Source of the DNA: Geomonas diazotrophica
GTDB lineage: Bacteria > Desulfobacterota > Desulfuromonadia > Geobacterales > Geobacteraceae
NCBI RefSeq assembly: GCF_018919385.1
Contig: NZ_JAHLMF010000018.1
Coordinates: 28,829-92,828 of the forward strand
Reading direction: 5' to 3'
DNA: 64,000 nt
Made by a program: the position numbers and the translations under genes. The notes below the pieces were generated by a model. The model saw nothing but the letters and a program-made list of their open reading frames with translations. It made no database searches and was not told the DNA's origin. Positions 1 through 8,697 of the stretch are shown in pieces (positions within the stretch are counted from its first letter, which is position 1; the number at the start of each line of letters is the position of its first letter).

Positions 1-2
1 TT

Positions 3-800
3 AGCAACACCTCCACGCCGGGGGCCCACGACCGCGCCGCAGCAACCCTTATCTTCCGTACCGGAGGGTACGAGTTCATCGGCAGGAACTATGTTCCGGC
101 GAGGTTCCTCCACGGCAAGATCGGCGTGGCCAACGAGCATGGCACCGGCAACGCCGGACCGTGCGCGACCTGCCACATGAAGACACCCACGCCGCACGAT
201 TTCCAACCGGTGGTGAAGGACAGCACCGGTACCATTACCTCCATCGCCAGCACGGCGTGTGCCCATTGCCACACCGGCGACCCGCTGCAACTTACTCCGG
301 CCGTCCTGCAAACCAAGAAGGAAGGTTACGCCGCGGCAATAGCCATGCTGAACGTCCTCAAGACGGATTCGACGCTGCCGGCCAACCCGCTCAACCCCTC
401 GCGTTCGAAGGTGCGTCCCTTGGCCAACAAGAACTCCGACTACAACGCGGCCTTCCCCGGCGGCGGTGCCAACACCATGGGTGCCTTCTTCAACGCGAGC
501 CTGCTGCAAAACGAGCCCTGCGCGTTCGCGCACACCCCCCAGTACACCAAGCGGCTCATCTACGACTCCATCGACTGGCTGAACAACGGTGTGCTTGACA
601 ATGACGTCGAAGCTGCCATCAACAACGCGACGCTGGCCGTGAACAGCAGCACCGGAAAAGTCTCGCTCAGCAATCCCATCATGGGAGGAAATTACATTGC
701 GGCACAGGCTCCCGGTGTCGCATACGCAGCGGCCTTCGCCAAGGTGAAAGCGGACGCCATTAACTGGCTGTTGGGCGGCCCCGGTGGGGGACGCCCGTAA
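3..800 (+). CDS. Multiheme c-type cytochrome, 3' portion (5' end outside window)
   Basis: The reading frame is open from base 3, upstream of any internal Met, so the gene starts before the window. Two canonical heme c sites are visible, CATCH and CAHCH. Near the C-terminus CAFAH occupies a place where a heme motif might be expected but lacks the second cysteine. The last third (NTMGAFFNASLLQNEP, then IYDSIDWLNNG) resembles the C-terminal segment shared by several large Geobacter extracellular or periplasmic cytochromes. The protein is therefore probably exported and involved in respiratory electron transfer, but total heme number and signal peptide cannot be seen. queH follows after 8 bases and may be co-transcribed. 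Confidence 0.8.
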   Translation, partial: SNTSTPGAHDRAAATLIFRTGGYEFIGRNYVPARFLHGKIGVANEHGTGNAGPCATCHMKTPTPHDFQPVVKDSTGTITSIASTACAHCHTGDPLQLTPAVLQTKKEGYAAAIAMLNVLKTDSTLPANPLNPSRSKVRPLANKNSDYNAAFPGGGANTMGAFFNASLLQNEPCAFAHTPQYTKRLIYDSIDWLNNGVLDNDVEAAINNATLAVNSSTGKVSLSNPIMGGNYIAAQAPGVAYAAAFAKVKADAINWLLGGPGGGRP

Positions 801-808
801 GGGAAAGC

Positions 809-1339
809 ATGAAGATACTGCTGCACATCTGCTGCGCGCCCTGTGCCATCTACCCGGTGAAGGAACTGAGATCCGCCGGGCTCGATGTCACGGGGTTCTT
901 CTTCAACCACAACATCCACCCGTACACCGAGTACAGGCTGCGCATGGAAGCGCTGAAAACCTACGCGAAGCTGGTGGAGTTGGAGGTGCACTACCGGGAG
1001 GAATACCTGCTGGAGGAGTTTCTCTCCAACGTGGCCGGGGAGCCGGACGGGCGCTGCGCCTACTGCTACCGCTCCCGGCTGGAGGAAGCGGCCAGGAGCG
1101 CGGCCGAGCTCGGCTTCAAAAGGTTCACCTCCACCCTGCTCTACAGCCGCTACCAAAACCAGGAGATGATCCGCGAATTCGGCGTCAAACTTGGCGAGCG
1201 TTACGGCGTCGAGTTCCACTACCAGGACTTCCGTACCGGCTGGCAGGAAGGGATCAACCTCTCCAAGGAGATGGGGCTGTACCGCCAGAAATACTGCGGC
1301 TGCATCTACAGCGAAAAGGAACGCTACGTAAGGAAGTAG
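809..1339 (+). CDS. queH: Epoxyqueuosine reductase QueH
   Basis: The 176-residue protein has the QueH (formerly DUF208) cysteine pattern: HICCAPC at residues 6-12, a CAYC pair near residue 84 and YCGC near residue 165. QueH reduces epoxyqueuosine to queuosine in tRNA, replacing the cobalamin-dependent QueG in many anaerobes; it acts in the cytoplasm and carries an iron-sulfur cluster and a second metal site. The length is normal for the family and the start ATG is 8 bases after the preceding stop codon. A strong hairpin follows the stop, so the gene probably closes the upstream cytochrome transcript. The linkage to a cytochrome gene is not functionally informative. Confidence 0.93.
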   Translation: MKILLHICCAPCAIYPVKELRSAGLDVTGFFFNHNIHPYTEYRLRMEALKTYAKLVELEVHYREEYLLEEFLSNVAGEPDGRCAYCYRSRLEEAARSAAELGFKRFTSTLLYSRYQNQEMIREFGVKLGERYGVEFHYQDFRTGWQEGINLSKEMGLYRQKYCGCIYSEKERYVRK

Positions 1340-1357
1340 CGAGCCAGGCGAAATTAC

Positions 1358-1394
1358 AAGGGGACCGGCTCAGCAGGTGCCAGTCCCCTTTTTA
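1358..1394 (+). terminator. Rho-independent terminator after queH
   Basis: AAGGGGAC at 1358-1365 pairs with GTCCCCTT at 1383-1390 and is followed by a run of T, 18 bases after the queH stop codon. The loop of 17 bases is long but the stem is perfect. Confidence 0.75.
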
Positions 1395-1425
1395 CCACCA
1401 ACGCGACAGCGGAAGGCGGTCACAG

Positions 1426-1530
1426 GTTGTAGGGGCAAACAATCATTTGCCCAGCCGCTCATGCCCTTATTGCCGCTGTGGCGACCTGGGCGCTGCGGCA
1501 CCGGGGCGAATGATTATTCGCCCCTACAGG
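1426..1530. repeat. Paired REP-like palindromes (BIME-type)
   Basis: Two palindromic units face each other. The first (about 1428-1452) has GGGCAAA and TTTGCCC arms; the second (about 1503-1528) reads GGGCGAATGATTATTCGCCC. They are bordered by the outer inverted repeat TGTAGGGGC (1428-1436) and GCCCCTACA (1520-1528). A third copy of the second unit occurs at 3737-3760. These are extragenic repeats of the REP kind, typically mobilised by RAYT transposases; no such gene is present here. Confidence 0.75.
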
Positions 1531-1577
1531 TTCGCGCCACCCGCCTCGTCTTCACGACACCGCACGAGGACTCTCTC

Positions 1578-1790
1578 ATGCCTTCCTTCGGCAAATCCCT
1601 CATCATCCTGGGGCTGATCATCGCCGCCATCGGCGCGCTCTTTACCCTCGCCGGCCGGATCCCGTGGCTTGGGCGGCTTCCCGGCGACATCTACGTGAAG
1701 AAGGAAAACTTCACCTTCTACTTCCCGCTGGCCACCAGCATCATCATCTCGCTGGTGCTCTCCTTCATCCTCTGGCTGTTCCGCAGATAG
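1578..1790 (+). CDS. DUF2905 small membrane protein
   Basis: This 70-residue protein has two hydrophobic segments (about residues 5-28 and 48-67) separated by a short loop with IPWLGRLPGDIYVKKEN, the conserved signature of the DUF2905 family. It should be an inner-membrane protein. The function of the family is unknown. The frame is open further upstream, but ATG at 1578 fits the usual family length of about 70 residues and begins with a normal N-terminus, whereas the upstream extension is translated REP sequence. The gene is separated from queH by a terminator and repeats, so it probably has its own promoter. Confidence 0.85.
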   Translation: MPSFGKSLIILGLIIAAIGALFTLAGRIPWLGRLPGDIYVKKENFTFYFPLATSIIISLVLSFILWLFRR

Positions 1791-1881
1791 CCCTCTTGCG
1801 CTCCCTCAACTCCTCCGCTCCGCCCGCTCTCCCCCTCCGGGGGCGGGACCACGAACGGGGTTGCAGGCTCAAGATGCGCTG

Positions 1882-3033
1882 TTAATCGGATGCCCCGCCC
1901 ATCGCAACGATCTTGCCACCTTTCTCCAGGCGGAATAGATCGCCGCGCCAACGCACCCGGTTGCCGATGAGCGACAGCCCCCAGACGCCGAAAGAAAGCG
2001 CGTCCCGCAGCGGCAGGAGCCAGAGCCAGCGCGGCAACAGCCGGTCCCGCACCAACTGGCGGCTGTAGATCGTCGACACCACCGAACGCACCAGGTAGAG
2101 CAGCGCCGCGGCCAGCCAGCCGGCGGCGCCTCCCCCCGAAAGCAGCAGGGCGAGCACCGCCCCCGGAAAGGGGAGCGTGATCCCCGAAGCGAGGTACCCT
2201 CCCGGGCGGGAGATCCGCATGGTGCGCCCCCAGCGCAGTTGCCGCGACAGGAGCTCGCTAAGCTTCTCGTCACCCCGCATCACGCTTTCCACGAAGTACG
2301 GCGAGAGCTCCAACCGGTAGCCGGCCCGATGGATCATGTTACCCAACTGGTAGTCGTCGGCGAGGTAATCGACCAGCGCCTCGAAGCCCCCTATCCGCTC
2401 CAGCGCCTCCCTGCGCACCGCCATCGACGCCCCCAGCGCGAAGGAAAGCCCCTCCAGCTTCAACGCGGCCATGACGTTCGGAATCATCTCGCAGCAAAAG
2501 CCAAGCGCCTCGATGGCGCAGCCGGTGCCCCGAACCTGCGAACTGCGGTACAGCGAGGTTACCAGCCCCACCTCCGGATCGGCGAAGGGGGCGCAGACCT
2601 GGCGCAGGTACCCTTCCCCTACCCTGATGTCGCTGTCGCAGACCACCAGCAGCGGGTGTTTCGCCTTGGCGTAGGCGTGCATCAGGTTGCAGACCTTGTA
2701 GTTGGCCCCGTGGATGCCGGGGTCGACCACCAGCTCGATGTCCGTTTCCGGGTAGGCCTGCATCAGCCGTTCGATGATGGGGAGCACCGGATCCTCGTGA
2801 GAGGCCACGGCGAAGACGATCTGGTAACGGGGGTAGTCCTGTCTGCAGAAGGACGAGAAGTTTTCGAAGCTGTCGCCGTCCACGCCGCGCACCGGCTTCA
2901 GGATGGAGACCGGCGGCGCGTGGTCGGGGAGAGCCACGGGGTTTGCGAAGAAGCTGCGGCCGCAGTGGAGCGTGATCGCGGCGTAGGCGAGGGAAGGGGT
3001 GACGGCAAGGAACGGGAGGGCTTCGCGCAGCAT
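1882..3033 (-). CDS. hpnI: Hopanoid glycosyltransferase HpnI
   Basis: The 383-residue protein is a GT2/GT21-type glycosyltransferase resembling ceramide glucosyltransferases, the class to which HpnI belongs. Visible motifs are ILKPVRGVD near the N-terminus, VCDSDIRV for the metal and nucleotide-sugar site, LADDYQLG for the acceptor-side acidic residues, and QLRWGRTMR, the (Q/R)XXRW motif. Hydrophobic helices lie at the N-terminus and in the last 100 residues, so the enzyme is membrane-bound. HpnI transfers N-acetylglucosamine to bacteriohopanetetrol, which HpnK then deacetylates. Its stop codon overlaps the next minus-strand gene upstream, and the hopanoid genes hpnN and shc lie nearby, supporting HpnI over a generic glycosyltransferase. 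Confidence 0.88.
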   Translation of the reverse strand: MLREALPFLAVTPSLAYAAITLHCGRSFFANPVALPDHAPPVSILKPVRGVDGDSFENFSSFCRQDYPRYQIVFAVASHEDPVLPIIERLMQAYPETDIELVVDPGIHGANYKVCNLMHAYAKAKHPLLVVCDSDIRVGEGYLRQVCAPFADPEVGLVTSLYRSSQVRGTGCAIEALGFCCEMIPNVMAALKLEGLSFALGASMAVRREALERIGGFEALVDYLADDYQLGNMIHRAGYRLELSPYFVESVMRGDEKLSELLSRQLRWGRTMRISRPGGYLASGITLPFPGAVLALLLSGGGAAGWLAAALLYLVRSVVSTIYSRQLVRDRLLPRWLWLLPLRDALSFGVWGLSLIGNRVRWRGDLFRLEKGGKIVAMGGASD

Positions 3034-3641
3034 CAGCGGATCCTTTCCACCAGCACCAGGTACGGTGCGGTGTCTGGGCGGTTAAGTTGCCGGTGGCGCC
3101 AGACGTTGAACCGCCCCGGGTGCAGGGAGGCGGCCCACCCTTCGACCGCGGCCGCTTCCTGCGGGCCGCCGGCGTGACCGGTGTAGAGTGCGATGGTGAC
3201 GATGCCGCCGGGTACCAGCAGTTCCGCCGCCTGCCTCAGCGCGGCCACGGTATTGGCCGGGTCGGTGACGAGACCGGTGTCACCTCCCGGAAGGTAGCCG
3301 AGGTTGAAGGCGACCGCCGTTATTCCTTGCGGCACGAAGTCGGCGAGCCGCTCGTGTCCGGCCTCTATCAGCCGCACCTGCGCCAGCCGTCCTTCCCGCT
3401 CAAGCAGTTCGCGCGTGGCCGCGATGGCGCGCGGCTGAACGTCGAAGGCCCAGACCGTCCCCCCCTCACCGACCAGTTCCGCGAGCAGCAGGGTATCGAG
3501 GCCGTTGCCGCAGGTGGCGTCCAGCACCAGGTCTCCCGGGCGCACCCGCTCTTTCAGGAAGTAGTGCGAAAGCGGCACCGCCCCGCGCAAAGATTCAGCC
3601 TTGTTGCCAGCCTTCCCCACATGTCCCCCAAACGACCACAT
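3033..3641 (-). CDS. mnmM: SAM-dependent methyltransferase, MnmM (YtqB)-like
   Basis: The protein has a class I methyltransferase fold with motif I LDATCGNGLDT, an acidic residue after the second strand (FDVQPRA) and the family-typical motif FNLGYLPGGD. This combination belongs to the YtqB/MnmM family, whose Bacillus member methylates nm5s2U at the tRNA wobble position. The frame stays open upstream to 3722, but that extension (PCPHPCPSPGGRGD) is translated intergenic repeat, so ATG at 3641 or GTG at 3620 is more likely; GTG at 3620 is preceded by GGGGGA and gives about 195 residues, the usual length. The stop overlaps the hpnI start, so the two are co-transcribed. The link between tRNA modification and hopanoids is probably incidental. 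Confidence 0.72.
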   Translation of the reverse strand: MWSFGGHVGKAGNKAESLRGAVPLSHYFLKERVRPGDLVLDATCGNGLDTLLLAELVGEGGTVWAFDVQPRAIAATRELLEREGRLAQVRLIEAGHERLADFVPQGITAVAFNLGYLPGGDTGLVTDPANTVAALRQAAELLVPGGIVTIALYTGHAGGPQEAAAVEGWAASLHPGRFNVWRHRQLNRPDTAPYLVLVERIR

Positions 3642-3734
3642 ATCCCCTCGCCCTCCGGGAGAGGGGCAGGGGTGAGGGCACGGCCGCGAAGGCCGCCCCT
3701 TGTGGCCAAGACAATCCCTCACATCAAGAGCGGA

Positions 3735-3760
3735 CGGGCGAATGATTATTCGCCCCTACG
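3735..3760. repeat. REP-like palindrome
   Basis: This is a single copy of the same palindrome as at 1503-1528 (GGGCGAATGATTATTCGCCC followed by CTACG), lying in the gap between hpnN and the mnmM-like gene. The adjacent stretch 3650-3690 carries another common intergenic repeat, rich in CCCTC and GAGGG. Confidence 0.7.
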
Positions 3761-3764
3761 GATC

Positions 3765-6413
3765 TTATTTTTTGGCAGCCAGCGTCAGCACCGCCGGGAG
3801 GGTGACCATGAACGCTATCTGGCAGGCGACCATCCCGAGCGACATGACGGCGCCGATGCTGAACACCCCCTGGTGCCGTGCCACCATGAGCGCGCCGAAA
3901 CTGGCCATGATGGTCAGCGTGTTCAGAAGGACCCCGACCCCGGTGGAACTAAGGACCACGCCCGCCGCGCTCCCCTCCTCGCGCCGGTACCGGTTGATGA
4001 TGTAGATCCCGGAATCGACCGCTATCCCGAGGACCAGCGGCATGACGATGATGTTCGCCGAGTTGAAGCTGATACCGAAGAGCCACATGCCGCTCACCAT
4101 GAAGAGCAGCCCCACCAGCAGCGGCACCAGGCCGATCAGTGCGTACTTGACGCTCCTGAAAGCAACAAGGAGAATGCCCACGATGGCGACGAAGGCGTAG
4201 ATGAAGGCAAGGCGGTAGGAGTCGCGCATGATGGTCATCGACTCGTAGACCATCACCGGCTCCCCGGTCGCGTGCGGATCGACGCTCCTCACCTCGTCCA
4301 CGAAGGCCTTGAGCGGCTCGCGGTTGAAGATCTCCCCCTTGGGAGCCACCTGCAGCATCAACTTCCCGCTCTTACCCACAAAACGGGAACGGAGCTCCTT
4401 GGGCACGTCCGCCTCGGTGACCGGCTTGGCGGCCAGGCTCTGCTTCAACAGTTCGATCTTCCCGGGGAGTTCCTTGAACATCCCCCCCTGGAAATCCTGG
4501 AGCATCCCCACCGCGTTCTTGTCCCTCTCCTTCTCCAGTCCCGCGAAGAACCTGTCGAGGGTCGCCACGAACGCGGCGGCCTCTTTCGCCTCCGGGAGCC
4601 GCTCCTGCTCCAGCCGCGCCTTGAGCGCCACCGCGGCGTTCCGGAAGGCCTCGAAAACCTTGGGGAGCTCCATCAGCGAGAGGCTCTCCTCGTAGGGGAC
4701 CGGCTTCACATCGGCAAGCTCCCTGCGCAGCGCGGCCAGCTCCGCGAGCTTCTCCTGCTGATGATCCGGCACCAGGGTGCTCAGGCTCACCACGTGGTCA
4801 ACGCTTGGCAGCCGCTCCAGCCTTGCCGTCTTCGCCTGCGCTTCCGCGGGGCTATTGGCCGTCACCACGGCGAAGTAGCCGCTGTTCTCCTTGCTTCTCA
4901 TCAGCTTGTAGGCGTAGGTGACCGACTCCAGCCCCTTGGCCTGCAGGTTCATGAGGTTGTAATCGAAGGAGACCCGGGACAGGGGGTAGAAGGAGGCCGC
5001 GCAAAGGGCGAGGGTGAGGCCGATCACCAGCCTGGGGCGGCCGAAGAGGAGCCGGGACAGCACGCCGTGCTCGCTTAGGCGGACCGCCGCTGCGCGGGTA
5101 CGCGACCCGCGGTACCGGGCAAGGAGCACCAGCAGGGCGGGGAGCACGGTGAAGGTGACCAGGACGCAGATGACCACCCCACCTGCCGCTATGACGCCCA
5201 GTTCGGCGATGCCGCGGAAGTCGGTGAAGACGAAGGTCAAAAAGGCGGCGGCGACGGTTGCGGCGGCCATCACGATGGCCCAGACGTTCCTGGTCATCCC
5301 CGTTTCCAGGGCGACCATCTCCCCCGCCCCCAGCTTCAGCTCCTCCTGGTAGCGCAGCACCACCTGGATGCCGTACTCGATGCCGATGCCGATCAGCATC
5401 ACGGCGAACACCATGGAAAGTATGTTCAGGTGCCCCACCGCGACAGTGGCGAACCCGAAGGAGAGCGAGATGGCGACGAGCAGCGACACCATGGCCGCCG
5501 CCACGTTCAGCACGCCGCGGAAGGCGAAGAGGAGCAGGACAACGGTCAGCACCAGGGAGACCACCGTCGCCAGGGTGATGTCCTTTTCGCTGGTGGTCAT
5601 CTCCTCGTGCTCCAGGACCGGGGTCCCGGTGAGCCCCACGCTCACCCCCTTGAACTCGGGGAGGGCCTTCAGGCGGGCCACCTCGGCACGGACCACGGCT
5701 ATCGCCGCCTGGGCCGGGACGAAGCCCGCCATGTCCCGCACCGGGAGCGCGGTCAGTATCTGCTGGCGCCCCGCTCGCGCGAAGGCGGAATTCGGGTTCA
5801 TGAAGACGCTCTCCATGGAGGGGACGCTCCCCTTCCCGGTCCCGAAGCTGGTGAAGCCGGCTCCCAGCTTGTCCAGCATGAACAGTATCCCCGGCAGCTC
5901 CTTCCGGTCGCCGGCGAGGTAGCGCTCTATGCTGCCGGTCATGTGGGTGAAGAGCGTCTGCACCGAGGGTGACGCGGAGAGCGCCCGCAGTGCCGGCGCC
6001 GCCAGGGTCAGGTTGCGGCGCAGCTCCCTGATGTCCTCCAGGGGCATGAACAGCAGGCCGTTGTCCCGGAAATAGGGGAGCGCGTAAGGGTAGAAGACGT
6101 CGGAGAAGTGTGCCTTGTCCCTGGCGAGCGCGTCGTGCAGGCGGTTGCCGAAACTCCCCACCTTATCGGCATCGCCCCCCTCGATCACCACCACGATGTC
6201 CTCCATGCTGCCGAACTCGGCACGGAAGGCGCGATAGTCGCGGTTGAAGGAGGTGTTCTGCGGCATCAGGTCGTCGCGACCGGTGAGAAACTCCATGCGC
6301 TGGGCGGTGAGCCAGATGGAGAGCACGGACAGGAGCAGCGCCAGGGCCAGCACCAGCCAGGGGCGGCGCGCCGCCAGGGAGAACAGCAGACTTGTTTTCG
6401 GAGCTTCATTCAT
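3765..6413 (-). CDS. hpnN: Hopanoid transporter HpnN (RND/MMPL superfamily)
   Basis: The 882-residue protein has the two-fold RND layout: one N-terminal helix (about residues 14-34), a large periplasmic loop, five helices, a central helix, a second periplasmic loop and five C-terminal helices. Conserved helix motifs are seen at GIGIEYGIQ and GIAVDSGIYI. HpnN moves hopanoids to the outer membrane in alphaproteobacteria. Assignment rests on length, RND architecture and placement between hpnI and shc. ATG at 6413 was chosen over the upstream frame opening because the product then starts directly before the first helix. The gene is divergent from shc and separated by a 232-bp regulatory gap. Confidence 0.88.
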   Translation of the reverse strand: MNEAPKTSLLFSLAARRPWLVLALALLLSVLSIWLTAQRMEFLTGRDDLMPQNTSFNRDYRAFRAEFGSMEDIVVVIEGGDADKVGSFGNRLHDALARDKAHFSDVFYPYALPYFRDNGLLFMPLEDIRELRRNLTLAAPALRALSASPSVQTLFTHMTGSIERYLAGDRKELPGILFMLDKLGAGFTSFGTGKGSVPSMESVFMNPNSAFARAGRQQILTALPVRDMAGFVPAQAAIAVVRAEVARLKALPEFKGVSVGLTGTPVLEHEEMTTSEKDITLATVVSLVLTVVLLLFAFRGVLNVAAAMVSLLVAISLSFGFATVAVGHLNILSMVFAVMLIGIGIEYGIQVVLRYQEELKLGAGEMVALETGMTRNVWAIVMAAATVAAAFLTFVFTDFRGIAELGVIAAGGVVICVLVTFTVLPALLVLLARYRGSRTRAAAVRLSEHGVLSRLLFGRPRLVIGLTLALCAASFYPLSRVSFDYNLMNLQAKGLESVTYAYKLMRSKENSGYFAVVTANSPAEAQAKTARLERLPSVDHVVSLSTLVPDHQQEKLAELAALRRELADVKPVPYEESLSLMELPKVFEAFRNAAVALKARLEQERLPEAKEAAAFVATLDRFFAGLEKERDKNAVGMLQDFQGGMFKELPGKIELLKQSLAAKPVTEADVPKELRSRFVGKSGKLMLQVAPKGEIFNREPLKAFVDEVRSVDPHATGEPVMVYESMTIMRDSYRLAFIYAFVAIVGILLVAFRSVKYALIGLVPLLVGLLFMVSGMWLFGISFNSANIIVMPLVLGIAVDSGIYIINRYRREEGSAAGVVLSSTGVGVLLNTLTIMASFGALMVARHQGVFSIGAVMSLGMVACQIAFMVTLPAVLTLAAKK

Positions 6414-6579
6414 AAGATCATTGGCCTTTTCCGCACAATAAATTAAGCGCATGCAACCTAGCACACCCCGGGCGCACAATCAACAGCACCAGAGCAAATC
6501 ATTGTTTTCATTAAGAAAAAAAACTCAACCTAGGAAAAAACAGTGTACCTTTTCACAAATACATGGTAGATTTCCACCC

Positions 6580-6607
6580 TTGTAACTATGTACAATCCAG
6601 CTACACT
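6580..6607 (+). promoter_or_regulatory. Candidate sigma-70-type promoter of the shc operon
   Basis: TTGTAA at 6580-6585 and TACACT at 6602-6607 are 16 bases apart, placing a start near 6614 and leaving a short leader before the AGGAG ribosome site at 6635-6639. The hexamers are imperfect, so this is a candidate only. The gap is visibly AT-richer than the flanking genes. Confidence 0.4.
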
Positions 6608-6645
6608 GGGTTAAATCGTCCCAATCCGGCAGAAAGGAGTATGTG

Positions 6646-8688
6646 GTGACCTCCCCCTTCAAACACCCCATATCACATGCACTCACCTCATTCAACGGCA
6701 TCGCTAGTGAGCCGGAATTGAACGTCGAACACAAGGCAGGGGCAACGGTCCACCAGTTCCCCCCCGCTCTCTGGAAGAGTAAGCCGGGCAAGGCAAAGAG
6801 CCCCCTCGACCTCGCCATTGAAGGTAGCCGCGACTTCTTCTTCCGCGAACAGCTCCCCAAAGGTTATTGGTGGGCCGAGCTCGAATCCAATGTCACCATA
6901 ACCGCAGAATATATAATGCTGCTCCACTTCCTTGGGCTGGTCGATCACGAGCGCGAGCGCAAGATGAGCAACTACCTCCTCTCCAAGCAGACCGAGGAGG
7001 GATTCTGGACCATCTATTACGGCGGCCCGGGCGACCTTTCCACCACCGTCGAGGCCTACTTCGCCTTGAAGCTCGCGGGGTACCCGGCCGAGCACCCGGC
7101 GCTCGTGAAGGCGCGGGCCTTCATCCTGGGGAAGGGGGGCGTGATCAAGTCGCGCGTCTTCACCAAGATCTTCCTGGCGCTTTTCGGCGAGTTCGACTGG
7201 CTCGGGGTCCCCAGCATGCCGGTCGAGCTGAACCTGCTCCCGAACTGGGCCTACATCAACATCTACGAGTTCTCCAGCTGGGCCAGGGCCACCATCATCC
7301 CGCTCTCCATCGTGATGTTCAAACGGCCGGTGCACAAGCTCCCCCCCGCGCAGAGGGTGCAGGAACTTTTCGTCCGGCCGCCGCGCGCCATCGACTACAC
7401 CTTCACCAAGGAAGAAGGGATCTTCACCTGGAAGAACTTCTTCATCGGCCTGGACCACATGCTGAAGGTCTACGAGCGGAGCCCCCTCCGCCCCTTCAGG
7501 AAGCGGGCCATGGCCAAGGCCGAGGAGTGGGTGCTTGAGCACCAGGAGGAGTCTGGGGACTGGGGCGGGATCCAGCCCGCCATGCTGAACGCGGTACTGG
7601 CGCTGAGCGTGCTCGGCTACGAAAACGAACACCCGGCGGTGTCCCAGGGGCTCAAGGCGCTGGAGCACTTCTGCATCGAGACCGACGACCATCTCGTGCT
7701 GCAGTCCTGCGTCTCGCCGGTGTGGGACACGGCGCTCGCCCTCAAGGCACTCATCGACGCCGGGGTGCCGTCGGACCATCCCTCCCTGGTGAAGGGTGCG
7801 CAGTGGCTCCTGGAGCGCGAGGTGAGAAAGCCGGGGGACTGGAAGATAAAGTCGCCGGAGCTCGAGCCTGGCGGCTGGGCCTTCGAGTTCCTGAACGACT
7901 GGTACCCGGACGTCGACGACTCCGGCTTCGTCATGATCGCCCTGAAGGGGATCGAGGTGAAGGACCGCAGGTCGATGAACGACGCGGTGAAAAGGGGCAT
8001 CAACTGGTGCCTGGGGATGCAGAGCAAAAACGGCGGCTGGGGCGCCTTCGACAAGGACAACACCAGGCACATCCTGAACAAGATCCCGTTCGCCGACCTG
8101 GAGGCGCTCATCGACCCGCCCACCGCCGATCTCACCGGCAGGATGCTGGAGCTGATGGGGACCTTCGGCTACGCCAAGACCTTCCCGGCGGCGCAGCGCG
8201 CCCTGGAGTTCCTCAAGAAGAACCAGGAACCGGAAGGTCCCTGGTGGGGACGCTGGGGGGTGAACTACCTCTACGGCACCTGGAGCGTGCTCTGCGGGCT
8301 TGCCGCCATCGGCGAGGACATGGAGCAGCCGTACATCAAGAAGGCGGTGAACTGGATCAAGTCGCGCCAGAACATCGACGGCGGCTGGGGTGAGACCTGC
8401 GAATCCTACCACGACGCCACCCTGGCCGGGATGGGGGAGAGCACGGCATCGCAGACCGGCTGGGCGCTCCTCGGGCTCATGGCGGCCGGCGAGGCGGACT
8501 CCTCCACCGTGGTGCGCGGCATCCAGTACCTGATCTCCACGCAGAGGCAGGACGGGACCTGGGACGAGACCCAGTACACGGGGACCGGGTTCCCGAAGTA
8601 TTTCATGATCAAGTACCACATCTACCGCAACTGTTTCCCGCTCATGGCGCTGGGGACCTACCGCACCCTCACCGGCGGCGCGGAGTAG
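6646..8688 (+). CDS. shc: Squalene-hopene cyclase
   Basis: This 680-residue enzyme cyclises squalene to hopene, the committed step of hopanoid synthesis, at the inner face of the cytoplasmic membrane. The catalytic DXDD motif is DVDD at about residues 422-425. Several QW repeats are visible, for example KQTEEGFWTIYYGGPGDLS near the N-terminus, MQSKNGGWGAFDKDN, RQNIDGGWGETC and QRQDGTWDE. Length is typical. AGGAG at 6635-6639 is 6 bases before GTG 6646; an in-frame GTG at 6643 is possible but too close, and an out-of-frame ATG at 6641 stops after two codons. hpnA follows after 9 bases. Confidence 0.97.
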   Translation: MTSPFKHPISHALTSFNGIASEPELNVEHKAGATVHQFPPALWKSKPGKAKSPLDLAIEGSRDFFFREQLPKGYWWAELESNVTITAEYIMLLHFLGLVDHERERKMSNYLLSKQTEEGFWTIYYGGPGDLSTTVEAYFALKLAGYPAEHPALVKARAFILGKGGVIKSRVFTKIFLALFGEFDWLGVPSMPVELNLLPNWAYINIYEFSSWARATIIPLSIVMFKRPVHKLPPAQRVQELFVRPPRAIDYTFTKEEGIFTWKNFFIGLDHMLKVYERSPLRPFRKRAMAKAEEWVLEHQEESGDWGGIQPAMLNAVLALSVLGYENEHPAVSQGLKALEHFCIETDDHLVLQSCVSPVWDTALALKALIDAGVPSDHPSLVKGAQWLLEREVRKPGDWKIKSPELEPGGWAFEFLNDWYPDVDDSGFVMIALKGIEVKDRRSMNDAVKRGINWCLGMQSKNGGWGAFDKDNTRHILNKIPFADLEALIDPPTADLTGRMLELMGTFGYAKTFPAAQRALEFLKKNQEPEGPWWGRWGVNYLYGTWSVLCGLAAIGEDMEQPYIKKAVNWIKSRQNIDGGWGETCESYHDATLAGMGESTASQTGWALLGLMAAGEADSSTVVRGIQYLISTQRQDGTWDETQYTGTGFPKYFMIKYHIYRNCFPLMALGTYRTLTGGAE

Positions 8689-8697
8689 CGGGCGGGT

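Noticed and set aside
6688..8619. 643-codon minus-strand frame
   Set aside because: It is antisense to squalene-hopene cyclase and shows no recognisable motif.
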